64,000 nt of DNA from Streptomyces genisteinicus (GCF_014489615.1 NZ_CP060825.1:620001-684000), one strand, 5' to 3'; positions 7,800 through 16,969 are shown, counted from the first letter of the stretch. Notes: generated by a model not told the origin, from the sequence alone. Numbers and translations: made by a program.

Positions 7800-8788
7800 T
7801 GGCGCCCGATTCCCCGCTGCCGGGTGGCCGCCCCTCGGAGCTGGTCGGGAGGCAGGTCGCCGACTACCTCGTCGAGCGCGAGATCGGGCGCGGCGGCATG
7901 GCGGTGGTCTACCGCGCGCGCGATCTGCGGCTGGACCGCACCGTCGCCCTCAAGCTGCTCGCCCCGGAACTGGCGCGCAACGACACCTTCCGCAAGCGCT
8001 TCACGCACGAGTCACGGGTGGCGGCGTCCATCGACCATCCGCACATCGTGCCGGTCTTCGAGGCCGGCGAGACGGAGGGGCTGCTGTACATCGCCATGCG
8101 CTACGTGGCGGGCCAGGACCTGCGGGTCCTGCTGGACCGCCGCGGGCCGCTGCCGTTCGCCACGGCCTGCCGCATCGCCGCGCAGGTGGCGTCCGCGCTG
8201 GACGCCGCCCACGCGCACGACCTGGTGCACCGGGACGTGAAACCGGGCAACATCCTCGTCGCCGAGGGCACCGACAGCGACCATCCCGAGCACGTGTACC
8301 TGACGGACTTCGGTCTGACCAAGAAGTCCCTGTCGCTCACCGGGTTCACGACGGTGGGCCAGTTCGTCGGGACGCTGGACTACGTCGCCCCGGAGCAGAT
8401 CTCGGGCCGGCCCGTCGACGGCCGGTGCGACGTCTACAGCATGGGGTGCGTGGTCTTCGAGACCCTCACCGGCGGACCGCCGTTCCGCCGCGACGACGAC
8501 ATGGCCCTGCTCTGGGCCCACCAGTACGATCCCGCCCCCGCCCTGACCGGTCAGCGGTCCGGTCTCCCCGCGGCCGTCGACGCGGTGATGGCCCGGGCGC
8601 TGGCGAAGACGCCCGGTGAGCGCTTCGACTCCTGCGGTCGCTTCGTCGCGGCTCTGCGCGAGGCGGGGTCCGGACGCCCGGTGGTGCGGACGGCCACCCG
8701 CGTGGACGGCGCTCCCCCGCCCCCGGGGGCGCCGGGGCCGCCGCCGGATCCGCCGCGCTGGGCGCAGCCGGTCTTCCGGGGCCCGTAG
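7799..8788 (+). CDS. Ser/Thr protein kinase, PknB type, soluble
   Basis: A 329-aa Hanks-type kinase. Glycine loop GRGGMAVV at 30-37, catalytic Lys52 in VALKLL, HRDVKPGN with Asp146, DFG at 170-172, activation segment with GTLDYVAPEQ ending near 200, and conserved Asp211 in the CDVYSMG helix. The kinase domain ends near residue 288. The remaining 40 residues are Pro-rich and include TATRVDG, like the TRVV motifs of the preceding protein. There is no membrane segment or PASTA domain, unlike membrane PknB kinases. ATG overlaps the previous stop. It likely phosphorylates its operon partners, where the FHA domains could read the mark. Confidence 0.95.
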   Translation: MAPDSPLPGGRPSELVGRQVADYLVEREIGRGGMAVVYRARDLRLDRTVALKLLAPELARNDTFRKRFTHESRVAASIDHPHIVPVFEAGETEGLLYIAMRYVAGQDLRVLLDRRGPLPFATACRIAAQVASALDAAHAHDLVHRDVKPGNILVAEGTDSDHPEHVYLTDFGLTKKSLSLTGFTTVGQFVGTLDYVAPEQISGRPVDGRCDVYSMGCVVFETLTGGPPFRRDDDMALLWAHQYDPAPALTGQRSGLPAAVDAVMARALAKTPGERFDSCGRFVAALREAGSGRPVVRTATRVDGAPPPPGAPGPPPDPPRWAQPVFRGP

Positions 8789-8789
8789 T

Positions 8790-8806
8790 CCGCCGCGGTG
8801 CGGCGG
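8790..8806. terminator. Short bidirectional hairpin
   Basis: Seven-bp perfect stem (CCGCCGC/GCGGCGG) with a 3-nt loop just past the kinase stop, between two convergent genes. Confidence 0.45.
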
Positions 8807-8823
8807 GGCCGGGCCGGCGGAGG

Positions 8824-10101
8824 TCAGGGCCGGGCGGGCGGCGCCTCGCCGCGGCGGCGGAAGCGGGTCGCCAACAGACCGCAGACGAACCCGGCGAGCA
8901 GCCCCCATCCGGCGCCCAGCAGGAACGCCTGCCAGAGCATCGGCCGCAGTGACACCTCGCCCCCCAGGTCGCCGCCGAGGTCGCCGATCCCGAGCAGGGA
9001 GAGGCCGTAGTGGGCGGAGACCCGGGAGAGCAGGCACACCGCGGTCAGCGTCAGGGCGAGGGCGACGGCCATGTGCAGCGCGTGCTGCCAGGGCCGCACC
9101 CGCGCCGGCGAGCGGAGGGCCATGAGGAACGCCGCGCCGGACACCAGGAGCGCGGCGGCGACGAGCAGCCACCAGGCGCGGGCGTCGCGCTCGGCCAGCG
9201 TGCCGAGGTCCAGCTCGGCGAGGTCCCCGGTGCGCAGCACCTCGTCCAGGATCTGCGGCATCGGCAGGCCGAACGGTCCCTTGACGGTGCCCTCCCAGCC
9301 GGTGCCGAGTCCCACGGTCAGGGCGAGCCACATCAGGTTCGGCAGCCCGAGGAGGATCACGGCGAGGGTCTCGGCGGCGTGCCCGCGGGTGGCGGCGACG
9401 ACGACGCCGATCACCACCCCGACGGCCAGGGTCGCCAGCAGCAGCGCGACCATCGCGTACGCGGCGGGGCGGACCGCCTCCTGGAAGCGCAGGAGTCCGC
9501 GCGGCAGCGGCGCGGCCGGGGACACCAGCAGGGCGAGCGCGAGGACGCCGGCCAGCCACAGCAGGCCGATGACGAGCGTCTGCGGGACCTCGGTGCGGAA
9601 CCCGACGCGCGGTGTCGCGCCGAACGCGTCGATCAGGCCGCCGGTGGGGTCGTCGAACGCGATCGTGAAGGTGTGCCGCGCGACGACGGCGAGAGCGGTG
9701 AGGCCGAGGAGCCACAGGACGGCGACCCGCAGGGCCCAGCCGGCGAGTTCGGGGGCCGAGGCCACCGCGCGGTGGCGCAGCGGGCGCAGGAAGAGCAGGC
9801 CGGCGACGAGGGCGCCGACCACGGTCACGGAGAGGGGCAGCGCGTCGAGGGCGGCGTCGGACCGGGCGATGTCACCGGCGTCTCCGGCGATCTCGACCGA
9901 GCCGCCGACGGCGAGGACGACGACCGCGGCCACGACCCGGGGGAAGGCGCCGTCGGGCAGATCGGCGGCGCCCGCGGCCCACAGGCCGAGTGCCGCGGTG
10001 ACGATCATGGCGAGGTAGGCGGCGACGACGGCGAGCAGGGCCTGCGGCCAGCCGTGGGCCGCGCGGGTGCGGGCGGGCTTCGTCGTTGCGTGCTGACTCA
10101 C
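8824..10101 (-). CDS. Streptophobe-family membrane protein
   Basis: A 425-aa polytopic membrane protein with about ten hydrophobic segments and short charged ends. The pattern (N-terminal helix followed by GLWAAGAADLPDGAFPRVVAAVVVLAVGG, a middle VGFRTEVPQ motif, and GLGTGWEGTVKGPFGLPMP) fits the streptophobe family of Streptomyces, named for its hydrophobicity and genus restriction. Function unknown. GTG start at 10101 is preferred because a TAGCGT -10 lies 6 nt upstream. Convergent with the kinase operon. No link to its neighbours is evident. Confidence 0.8.
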   Translation of the reverse strand: MSQHATTKPARTRAAHGWPQALLAVVAAYLAMIVTAALGLWAAGAADLPDGAFPRVVAAVVVLAVGGSVEIAGDAGDIARSDAALDALPLSVTVVGALVAGLLFLRPLRHRAVASAPELAGWALRVAVLWLLGLTALAVVARHTFTIAFDDPTGGLIDAFGATPRVGFRTEVPQTLVIGLLWLAGVLALALLVSPAAPLPRGLLRFQEAVRPAAYAMVALLLATLAVGVVIGVVVAATRGHAAETLAVILLGLPNLMWLALTVGLGTGWEGTVKGPFGLPMPQILDEVLRTGDLAELDLGTLAERDARAWWLLVAAALLVSGAAFLMALRSPARVRPWQHALHMAVALALTLTAVCLLSRVSAHYGLSLLGIGDLGGDLGGEVSLRPMLWQAFLLGAGWGLLAGFVCGLLATRFRRRGEAPPARP

Positions 10102-10107
10102 ACGGCC

Positions 10108-10113
10108 ACGCTA
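10108..10113 (-). promoter_or_regulatory. -10 element of a leaderless promoter (streptophobe gene)
   Basis: TAGCGT on the minus strand, then 6 nt, then the GTG at 10101. No ribosome-binding site lies between. Confidence 0.45.
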
Positions 10114-10259
10114 AGCAGGGCGGGCGGGGCCCGCTCCCCGTGGTGGGCCGACCGCGTCCGCTTGCGGGCCCCGCGGAGTGCGCGCACACAATGAACAAGG
10201 GTGCGCGGCCCGGCGGGGCGTTCCGTATCCCCGCTCCCCGCCCCCGGGAGGTAGTGCCC

Positions 10260-11585
10260 GTGAGCATCGAACCGCCGTCATCCGGACGCCCGGCAGGCCC
10301 GCCGTCGGGCCCGCTCTCCGGTCCGTCCCAACCGGGCGCCTCAGGCCCGCCGTCCGGCCCGTCCCAGGGATCCGCGCCCGGTTCCGCGGGCCCTCCGTCC
10401 GCGACCGGCGGGGGCGCGGGGCCCGGCGGGCCCCCCAGCGAGCCAGGCGGGCCGGCCGGGGGTGCGCAGCCCGAGGAGCCCGGCGGGCCGCAGCCGCCCC
10501 GGCGGCCGTGGTGGCGGTCGGCTCCGCGGATCGCGGTCGTCTCCTGCCTGGTCGTCGCGGCCGTGGTGCTGTCCGTCGTGCTCACCCGGCCGGACGGCGG
10601 CGGATCCGGCAGCGGTCAGGGAGAGGTCTTCCTCCAGGCGGCGGGCACCAGCGGACCCGATCCGTTCACCGAGTCGACCGCGCGGGACTCCTCGGCGGAT
10701 CCGTCGCCCGGCGCCACCGAGCCCGTCCCGAGCCGGTCCGGCACCAACGTCACGCGTGCGGTGCGCGGTTCGTCCCCCGGGCTGTACGGCGGCACCAGGG
10801 ACAGGGCGAGTTGCGACGTGGAGCGGCAGATCCGGGCGCTCGGGGCGGACCGCGCGAAGAACGAGGCGTTCGCGGGCGCCCAGGACATCTCCGCCGACCG
10901 GGTGCCCGCGTACCTGCGGTCGCTGACCCCGGTCCAGCTCCGCCTGGACACGAGGGTGACCAATCACGGCTTCCGCGACGGGAAGGCCACCCCCTACCAG
11001 GCCGTCCTCCAGGCGGGCACCGCGGTGCTCGTCGACGACCGCGGCGTGCCGCGGGTGCGCTGCGCCTGCGGCAACCCGCTGCTGCCGCCCGTGGCCCAGG
11101 ACAGTACGCCGAAGCAGACCGGCACGCCGTGGCCCGGCTACCGGCCCTCGCAGGTCGTGGTGGTGACGCCCGCGCCGCGCGACGTGGAGACGTTCGTGCT
11201 GTACGACCCCCGGAGCGGCGAGTGGATCGCCCGGCCGGCCGGGGACACCGGCGAGCACGACAGGAAGACGAAGCCCCCGAAGGACACGTCCTCGCCCTCG
11301 CCTTCCGAGAGTTCGCCCTCGCAGGGGACCAGCGAGCCCGGCACGTCGTGCGCTCCGAACGGCGGCGGACCCGGCTGCCCGCCCGGTGACGAGTCCGGTC
11401 CGGCCTCCGACCCCGCGTCGGAGCCGCCGCCCGGCGAGTCCCCCGCGAGCCCCGCGCCCGAGCCGCCGCCGGCGTCGCAGCCGCCCCCCGGGGAGCAGTC
11501 GGCTCCGGCACCTGGCTCCGAGGCGCCGGCGCCGGGCTCCGACGCTCCGGCGCCCGGGTCCGAGGCCCCGGCGTCACCGGGCTGA
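10260..11585 (+). CDS. DUF6777-type membrane-anchored protein
   Basis: A 441-aa protein starting at the GTG at 10260, with GGGAGG about 8 nt upstream. Residues 1-80 are a Pro/Gly-rich cytoplasmic tail, one membrane helix follows (about 88-108, IAVVSCLVVAAVVLSVVL), then an extracellular domain of about 200 residues, then a 130-residue Pro/Ser/Glu/Ala-rich tail. The extracellular domain has GLYGGTRDRASCDVE, RADTRVTNHG-like and DRGVPRVRCACGNPL motifs that I associate with DUF6777. The CxCGNPL cysteines may form a disulfide. Type II topology (N-in). Function unknown. The C-terminal tail ends in repeated PAPGSEAPAPGSDAP units, probably wall-spanning or spacer sequence. Confidence 0.75.
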   Translation: MSIEPPSSGRPAGPPSGPLSGPSQPGASGPPSGPSQGSAPGSAGPPSATGGGAGPGGPPSEPGGPAGGAQPEEPGGPQPPRRPWWRSAPRIAVVSCLVVAAVVLSVVLTRPDGGGSGSGQGEVFLQAAGTSGPDPFTESTARDSSADPSPGATEPVPSRSGTNVTRAVRGSSPGLYGGTRDRASCDVERQIRALGADRAKNEAFAGAQDISADRVPAYLRSLTPVQLRLDTRVTNHGFRDGKATPYQAVLQAGTAVLVDDRGVPRVRCACGNPLLPPVAQDSTPKQTGTPWPGYRPSQVVVVTPAPRDVETFVLYDPRSGEWIARPAGDTGEHDRKTKPPKDTSSPSPSESSPSQGTSEPGTSCAPNGGGPGCPPGDESGPASDPASEPPPGESPASPAPEPPPASQPPPGEQSAPAPGSEAPAPGSDAPAPGSEAPASPG

Positions 11586-11619
11586 CGGAGCCGCCTCGGC
11601 CGCGTGGCCGTCCCGGTGC

Positions 11620-11652
11620 CGACACGCGCCGGGGCGGCCCCGGCGCGTGTCG
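11620..11652 (+). terminator. Hairpin terminator after the DUF6777 gene
   Basis: Perfect 15-bp stem (arms 11620-11634 and 11638-11652) with a 3-nt loop, 35 nt after the stop. Confidence 0.75.
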
Positions 11653-11852
11653 CGGGAGTCCCTCGTCGACCGGTCTGCCTCCGGGCGGACGGAACCGCCT
11701 CCGCGACGCCGCGCCGTAGCAGCCCGGGACCCGCTCGCGCAACGGTGTGCGACACGCCGTCGGCGGCCCGCGCTATGGGCCGCCGTCCCCTGTCAGGCCG
11801 CGGACGTCCCTTCCTACTGTGACCGGCATCTCAGCGACCCGTGGAGGTTCCG

Positions 11853-13331
11853 ATGCCCGTTCACCCGTACCGGAGGGAAGGCGGCCCGTCCCAGCGCGTG
11901 GCCGGCCGCCTGCTCGCCGTCCTCGCCGTCCTGCTCGGCAGTCTGTGGCTCACCCCCGCGCCACAGGCGCGGGCCGCCGTGACCCTCGAACGCGTGACCG
12001 CCTTCGGTGCCAACCCGGGCGCCCTGGAGATGTACGTGTACCGGCCGGCGTCCCTCGCCCCCTCCCCCGCCGTCGTGGTGGCGCTGCACGGCTGCACGCA
12101 GAGCGCGCAGGTCTACGCCGACAACTCGGGGCTCACGACGGTCGCCGACCGCCACGGCTTCCTGGTGGTGTTCGCCGGCACCACGTCGGCGAACAACATC
12201 AACAAGTGCTTCAACTGGTTCCAGACCACCGACAACCGGCGCGGCCAGGGCGAGGCCGCCTCCGTCCGGCAGATGGTCGCCCACGCCGAGAGCGCCTACG
12301 GCGCCGACCCGTCTCGCACCTTCGTGACCGGGCTGTCGGCGGGGGGCGCCATGACCTCGGTCGTGCTCGCCGCGTATCCCGACGTGTTCGAGGCCGGTGC
12401 GGTGGTCGCCGGGATCCCGTACGACTGCACGAAGGACAGCGGACCGTTCGTCTGCATGAGCCCGGGGACGGACCGCACGCCCGCCGTGTGGGCACAGCGG
12501 GTGCGCGACGCGTATCCGTCGTACGGCGGGCCGTGGCCGAGGGTCGCGGTCTGGCACGGCGACGGCGACGCCACGGTCGCCCCGGTGAACGCGACCGAGC
12601 TGCGGGACCAGTGGACCGCCGTGCACGGGACGGACCAGACCCCGGACCGGTCGGACACCATCGGGCCCAACGGCACCCGGCGGGAGCAGTACACGGACTC
12701 CGGCGGCCGGGTGGTCGTGGAGGTCGACCGGGTGCCCTCCATCGGGCACGGCACCCCCGTCGACCCGGGGACCGGGCCCGACCAGTGCGGACGGACCGGC
12801 ACGGCCCACTTCATCGCCTCGATCTGCTCCAGCCGCTGGATCGGCGAGTTCTTCGGGCTCACCGGCGACGGCGGCCAGGAGCCGGGCGCGCTGCCCGCGC
12901 CGACCGGGCTGACCGCACAGGCGGTCTCCGACACGTCGATCGCGCTGCGGTGGGAGGCGGTCGGGGGCGCGGCGGACTACGCCGTGCACCGGGCCGGCGG
13001 CAGGGTCGCCGTCGTCTCCGGCACCACCTGGACCGACACCTCGCCGGCGCCCGGTTCCACCCACACCTACACCGTGGCGGCACGGGACGCGGCGGGGACC
13101 GAGGGCACCCGGTCCTCGCCGGTCACCGCGACGACCACGGGAGCGGTCGCGGTGTGCCGGACCGCCAGCAACTACGCCCATGTGCAGGCGGGCAGGGCGA
13201 CGACCACCGGCGGTCTGGTGTACGCCAAGGGGTCGGGACAGGCCATGGGCCTCTACAACACGTTCGTGACCCACACCCTCAAGGAGTACCCGGCGGGCCA
13301 CCACACCGTGGCCGACGGGGGCTGCCCCTGA
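11853..13331 (+). CDS. Secreted PHB-depolymerase-family esterase with Fn3 domain
   Basis: A 492-aa secreted alpha/beta hydrolase. Start at the ATG at 11853 with GGAGG 6 nt upstream. A signal peptide ends near residue 41 (PQARA-AVT). The catalytic domain (about 45-335) has the oxyanion motif ALHGCTQ, lipase box GLSAGGAM (Ser162), an Asp in WHGDGDATV and a His in GHGTPVDPG, which is the LpqC/PhaZ-like esterase arrangement. A fibronectin type III domain follows (about 345-430). A C-terminal module of about 55 residues with two Cys (CRTASNYAHVQ...GGCP) may bind polymer. Likely acts on short-chain polyester or acetyl/feruloyl esters outside the cell; exact substrate not determined. Confidence 0.9.
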   Translation: MPVHPYRREGGPSQRVAGRLLAVLAVLLGSLWLTPAPQARAAVTLERVTAFGANPGALEMYVYRPASLAPSPAVVVALHGCTQSAQVYADNSGLTTVADRHGFLVVFAGTTSANNINKCFNWFQTTDNRRGQGEAASVRQMVAHAESAYGADPSRTFVTGLSAGGAMTSVVLAAYPDVFEAGAVVAGIPYDCTKDSGPFVCMSPGTDRTPAVWAQRVRDAYPSYGGPWPRVAVWHGDGDATVAPVNATELRDQWTAVHGTDQTPDRSDTIGPNGTRREQYTDSGGRVVVEVDRVPSIGHGTPVDPGTGPDQCGRTGTAHFIASICSSRWIGEFFGLTGDGGQEPGALPAPTGLTAQAVSDTSIALRWEAVGGAADYAVHRAGGRVAVVSGTTWTDTSPAPGSTHTYTVAARDAAGTEGTRSSPVTATTTGAVAVCRTASNYAHVQAGRATTTGGLVYAKGSGQAMGLYNTFVTHTLKEYPAGHHTVADGGCP

Positions 13332-13395
13332 GCCCGGCCGGCCCGGGCCCGGCCGCGTGCGCTCGTGCGCGCGGCCGGGCGGCGGGCGCACGGGA

Positions 13396-13437
13396 CCGCC
13401 CCGGCACCGGCCACGGGGGCGGCCGGTGCCGGGGCGG
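13396..13437. terminator. Bidirectional hairpin terminator
   Basis: Perfect 17-bp stem (13396-13412 and 13421-13437), 8-nt loop, between the convergent esterase and beta-glucosidase genes. Confidence 0.75.
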
Positions 13438-13454
13438 CCGGTCGGCCCGTCCGC

Positions 13455-14906
13455 TCAGGCCAGGGGGTCCAGCCTGCCCGTGCGCGCGAGCTCCGCGTAC
13501 CAGCGGGCGCTGGACTTGGGGATGCGGGTGCCGGTCGGGTAGTCGACGTACACGGCGCCGAAGCGCTTGCTGTACCCGTACCCCCACTCGAAGTTGTCGA
13601 GGAGCGACCACAGGAAGTAGCCGCGCACGTCGACGCCGGACTCGATGGCGCGGTGGACCGCCTCGAGGTGGCCGTGGAGGTAGGCGACCCGGTCGGGGTC
13701 GCGGACCTCGCCGCCGGGATTCACGTAGTCGTCGAAGGCGGCGCCGTTCTCGGTGATCATCATCGGGGTCCCGGGCAGGTCGGCCGAGAGGCGGCGCAGC
13801 AGGTCGTACATGCCGCTCGGGTCGACCGCCCAGCCCATGGCCGTGGTGTCGCCGGGCGGCAGGTGGAAGGCGACGCCGGAGGCTCCGGGCCAGGGGCTGT
13901 GGGCGCTCCGGCCGTGGCCGTCCGAGGTGTGGGTGGCGCCGTCCGGGGAGGCGGCCGACACGACGGTGGGGGTGTAGTAGTTGACGCCGAGGAAGTCCAG
14001 CGGGCGGCGCGCGGTCGCGGTGTCGCCGTCGTGGACGAACGACCAGTCGGTGAGTCCGGCGGTGTCCTCCAGCAGGTCGTCCGGGTAGGCCCCGTGGAAC
14101 ATCGGCCCGGTGAAGATCCGGTTGGCGAGCGCGTCGATGCGCCGGACGGCGTCCGCGTCGGCGTCGCTCGCGGTCAGCGGCCGGACGTGGTGGACGTTGA
14201 GCGTGACGGAGACCTGGGACGCGGACGGCAGGGCGGCCCGCAGAGCCTGGACCGCCCTGCCGTGGCCCAGGTTGAGGTGGTGGGCGGCGCGCAGTGCGGC
14301 GACGGGGTCGGTGCGCCCGGGGGCGTGGACGCCGGAGCCGTAGCCGAGGAAGGCGCTGCACCAGGGTTCGTTGAGCGTCGTCCACGTGGTGACGCGGTCG
14401 CCGAGCGCCTCGGCCGCCAGCTCCGCGTAGGCCGCGAAGCGTTCGGCCGTGACGCGCTCCGGCCAGCCGCCGGCGTCCTCCAGTTCCTGGGGCAGGTCCC
14501 AGTGGTACAGGGTGGCGACCGGCTTGATCCCCTTGTCGAGGAGTTCGTCGGCGAGCCGGCGGTAGAAGTCGAGGCCGCGCTGGACGGCGGGGCCCCGGCC
14601 GGTGGGCTGGACCCGGGGCCAGGAGATCGAGAAGCGGTACGCGCCCACCCCGAGATCGGCCATGATCGCGACGTCCTCGCGCCAGCGGTGGTAGTGGTCG
14701 GTGGCGATGTCGCCGGTGTCCCCGTTGCGGACCCGGCCCGGGGTGCGGGCGTAGGTGTCCCAGATGGACGGGGTGCGGCCGTCCAGCGCCGCGGCGCCCT
14801 CGATCTGGTAGGCGGCGGTGGCCGTGCCCCACAGGAAGTCCTGCGGGAAGGTGCGGGAGGCGGCGTGCTGGTCGTCGGGCGCAGGGCGGCGGATCGCGGT
14901 GGCCAC
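13455..14906 (-). CDS. GH1 beta-glucosidase
   Basis: A 483-aa glycoside hydrolase family 1 enzyme. The N-terminal signature [15 protein letters not shown] sits near residues 24-38, the acid/base Glu is in TTLNEPW (about 179) and the nucleophile Glu in [10 protein letters not shown] (about 375). Also visible are YRFSISWPR and LYHWDLPQ. No signal peptide, so it is cytoplasmic and hydrolyses imported cellobiose or other beta-glucosides. GTG start at 14906 with GGAA upstream; the frame stays open far beyond but homology begins here. Divergent LacI regulator and three operators lie just upstream. No sugar transporter is adjacent, so the imported substrate probably enters through a system coded elsewhere. 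Confidence 0.92.
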   Translation of the reverse strand: MATAIRRPAPDDQHAASRTFPQDFLWGTATAAYQIEGAAALDGRTPSIWDTYARTPGRVRNGDTGDIATDHYHRWREDVAIMADLGVGAYRFSISWPRVQPTGRGPAVQRGLDFYRRLADELLDKGIKPVATLYHWDLPQELEDAGGWPERVTAERFAAYAELAAEALGDRVTTWTTLNEPWCSAFLGYGSGVHAPGRTDPVAALRAAHHLNLGHGRAVQALRAALPSASQVSVTLNVHHVRPLTASDADADAVRRIDALANRIFTGPMFHGAYPDDLLEDTAGLTDWSFVHDGDTATARRPLDFLGVNYYTPTVVSAASPDGATHTSDGHGRSAHSPWPGASGVAFHLPPGDTTAMGWAVDPSGMYDLLRRLSADLPGTPMMITENGAAFDDYVNPGGEVRDPDRVAYLHGHLEAVHRAIESGVDVRGYFLWSLLDNFEWGYGYSKRFGAVYVDYPTGTRIPKSSARWYAELARTGRLDPLA

Positions 14907-14934
14907 GGGGTTCCTTTCCCGGAGGGCGTGGAGG

Positions 14935-14992
14935 TGGGTACGTTCCCATCGCTGGGTGGGAACGTACCCAATCCGGGGTGGGAACGTACCCA
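14935..14992. promoter_or_regulatory. Three LacI-type operators in the GH1/LacI divergent region
   Basis: Three 14-bp imperfect palindromes: TGGGTACGTTCCCA at 14935-14948 and TGGGAACGTACCCA at 14957-14970 and 14979-14992. The first is the reverse complement of the other two. Their centres are exactly 22 bp apart. They resemble LacI-family boxes such as the CebR box, with the central CG typical of this family. They lie 29-86 nt upstream of the beta-glucosidase start, where they would block its promoter. Confidence 0.8.
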
Positions 14993-15122
14993 CCCGATGT
15001 CCGGAAGACTGACGGGCGGGCGCCGCCGGTGTCAAGAAGCCGGTGGCCGCGGGGCCGGGAACACCTCCGGCTCTGGCACAATGCGCCAGGTGGACGGCCC
15101 GGCCGAAGCACGAGGAGGGTCC

Positions 15123-16139
15123 ATGGGGGGCGGTCAGCGACCGACCATCAAGACCGTCGCCGCACGCGCCGGCGTGGGCCGCACGACGGTGTCGCGGGTG
15201 ATCAACGGCTCGACGCTCGTCAGCGACGAGGCGCGCACCGCCGTGATGACCGCGATCGCGGAACTCGGCTACGTACCGAATTCGGTCGCCCGCGGCCTGG
15301 TGACCAGCAGGACCGACTCCGTCGCGCTCGTCGTCCCGGAGTCGGAGAGCAGGCTCGGATCGGAGCCGTACTTCTCCGCCGTCATCCGCGGGGTGAGCAC
15401 CGGGCTGGCCGACACCCGCACCCAGCTCCAGCTGGTCCTGGTGCGCGACGCCGGCGAGCGGGACCAGCTCACGCGGTCCGTGACCGAGCGCCGGGTCGAC
15501 GGCGTGCTGCTGGTGTCCGTCCACGCCGACGACCCGCTGCCCGGCCTGCTGGAGGAGATGGGGCTGCCGACGGTGCTCGCGGGCCGCCGCTCCCCCCACG
15601 AGTCGCTGAGCCATGTGTACGCCGACAACTCGGGCGGCGCGGCGTCGGCCGTGCGGCACCTGCTCGCGGGCGGCCGCACCACCGTCGCCACGGTCGCCGG
15701 GCCGATGGACATGGACGTGGGCCTGAGCAGGCTGCACGGCTGGCGCCAGGCGCTGGACGCGGCGGGCCACCCCTCGGGCGACGGGCTGGTCGCCGTGGCC
15801 GACTTCACCGAGGAGGGCGGCCGGCGGGCGATGGGCGAGCTCCTCGACCGGATCCCCTCGCTGGACGCCGTCTTCGTGGCCTCCGACGTGATGGCGGCCG
15901 GCGCCCTGCGCGAGCTGCGCGACCGCGGCAGGAGGGTGCCGGACGACGTGGCGGTGGTGGGCTTCGACGACTCGTTCCTGGCCCGCCACACCGACCCGCC
16001 GCTGACGACCGTGCGCCAGCCGGTGGAGGAACTCGGCGTGACCATCACCCGGCTGCTCCTGGCGGAGATCGCCGACCCGGCGGCGCCCCGGCAGCACGTC
16101 GTGCTGCCGACCGAGCTGGTCGTCCGCGGCTCCGCCTGA
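15123..16139 (+). CDS. LacI-family transcriptional repressor
   Basis: A 338-aa regulator. The helix-turn-helix and hinge helix lie at residues 7-60 ([23 protein letters not shown]). The sugar-binding domain spans about 62-335 with the usual end [26 protein letters not shown] at 15123 with AGGAGG at 15113-15118. Divergent from the GH1 beta-glucosidase, so it most likely represses that gene through the three operators at 14935-14992 and is released by a beta-glucoside. It is related to CebR, but the operator bases differ from the CebR box, so it is probably a separate specificity. Confidence 0.92.
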   Translation: MGGGQRPTIKTVAARAGVGRTTVSRVINGSTLVSDEARTAVMTAIAELGYVPNSVARGLVTSRTDSVALVVPESESRLGSEPYFSAVIRGVSTGLADTRTQLQLVLVRDAGERDQLTRSVTERRVDGVLLVSVHADDPLPGLLEEMGLPTVLAGRRSPHESLSHVYADNSGGAASAVRHLLAGGRTTVATVAGPMDMDVGLSRLHGWRQALDAAGHPSGDGLVAVADFTEEGGRRAMGELLDRIPSLDAVFVASDVMAAGALRELRDRGRRVPDDVAVVGFDDSFLARHTDPPLTTVRQPVEELGVTITRLLLAEIADPAAPRQHVVLPTELVVRGSA

Positions 16140-16283
16140 GGAGTGCCCCGCAGCGGTCGGGGCGACTGCGGCCCGGCGGGCCGCCGCGGCCGTGCGCGGC
16201 GGGCGGCCTCCCGGCCTTCCCGCGATGTAGGACGTACGGGTCGAAAGCTGTCACATCCGGAGCAAACTGGGTAGTCGCTATCC

Positions 16284-16682
16284 ATGACCACTCACAGTCC
16301 TTCGGCGCAGGGCGCCCTCACCGATCTCGCCGCGGGCGAGGGAGCACCGGCAGTGATCGTGTTCCTCCTCGTGGTGGTCGGCCTGCTGGTCCTGCTGGTG
16401 TGGATCGTCTGGCAGCAGGGGGCCCGCAAGCGCCGGGACGCGGCACCGAGCCGTGACGAGATCCCCGCGCCGCCCGACCACCGCACCCACCTCGAGAGCC
16501 GTCTCGAACCCGACGAGGTGGACCCCAGCCAGGGCCACCAGACACCGGGGCGCCTGACACCGCACGAGATGCACGGCTACGGGAACATGGGCGCCCGCCC
16601 GTCCGCGCCCGAGCCGCCCCGGCCGGAGCCGGGCGACGGGGACGCCGCCCCCGGCCAGGGACGTCCGGACCAGGGCGCCTGA
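16284..16682 (+). CDS. Small membrane protein, DUF6479-like
   Basis: A 132-aa protein with one N-terminal membrane helix (about 22-45, APAVIVFLLVVVGLLVLLVWIVW), a basic stop-transfer QQGARKRRD, and a hydrophilic C-terminal region rich in Pro, Glu and Asp. The motif PHEMHGYGNMG near residues 94-104 is like the conserved PHE...GYG of the Streptomyces DUF6479 family. Topology is probably N-out, C-in. Function unknown. ATG at 16284; no clear ribosome site. Monocistronic, ending at a strong hairpin. Confidence 0.7.
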   Translation: MTTHSPSAQGALTDLAAGEGAPAVIVFLLVVVGLLVLLVWIVWQQGARKRRDAAPSRDEIPAPPDHRTHLESRLEPDEVDPSQGHQTPGRLTPHEMHGYGNMGARPSAPEPPRPEPGDGDAAPGQGRPDQGA

Positions 16683-16788
16683 CCCGTCGCCACACGGGCA
16701 CCGCGCCGGGCCGCAGGCGCCCGGCGCGGTCTCCGCCTGCCCGCGGGAGCCGTGCGGCGTACGCCCGCGAATGCCGCACGGCCGGACC

Positions 16789-16842
16789 GGCACCGCCGGG
16801 CGGCCCCTGACAGTGCTGTGTCAGGGGCCGCCCGGCGGTGCC
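16789..16842. terminator. Perfect 24-bp hairpin
   Basis: Arms 16789-16812 and 16819-16842 pair without a mismatch around a 6-nt loop. It follows the DUF6479-like gene by about 105 nt and is symmetric, so it can stop transcription from either side. Confidence 0.8.
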
Positions 16843-16917
16843 GTGACATCCCGGTGCCGGCACCCCCGGTGCCGTCGACATCCGGTGCCGTCGACATCCG
16901 GTGCCGTGACACCCCGG
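16835..16917. repeat. 16-bp tandem repeats between two hairpins
   Basis: About five copies of a 16-bp unit of the form CCGGTGCCGTCGACAT. The copies at 16866-16881 and 16882-16897 are identical; the flanking ones differ by a few bases or lack one. They overlap the ends of both neighbouring hairpins. Too short and unspaced for CRISPR. Confidence 0.75.
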
Positions 16918-16952
16918 TGCCCGCACCCCCCGGCGGGGGGTGCGGGCACCGG
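16914..16952 (-). terminator. Perfect 18-bp hairpin after the 55-aa gene
   Basis: Arms 16914-16931 and 16935-16952 with a 3-nt loop, 17 nt past the stop of the small minus-strand gene. Confidence 0.75.
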
Positions 16953-16969
16953 GTGGACGTCTCGGTTCC

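Noticed and set aside
13365..15122. Extension of the LacI gene far upstream on the plus strand
   Set aside because: That part is the mirror of the GH1 gene; the regulator has its own ribosome site and HTH start at 15123.
16269..16274. GGGTAG before the DUF6479-like gene as a SigB promoter
   Set aside because: The last base does not fit GGGTAY and no GNNT stands at 14-16 nt upstream.
16835..16917. Short repeat array as a CRISPR
   Set aside because: Units are contiguous 16-mers without spacers, and no cas genes are present.
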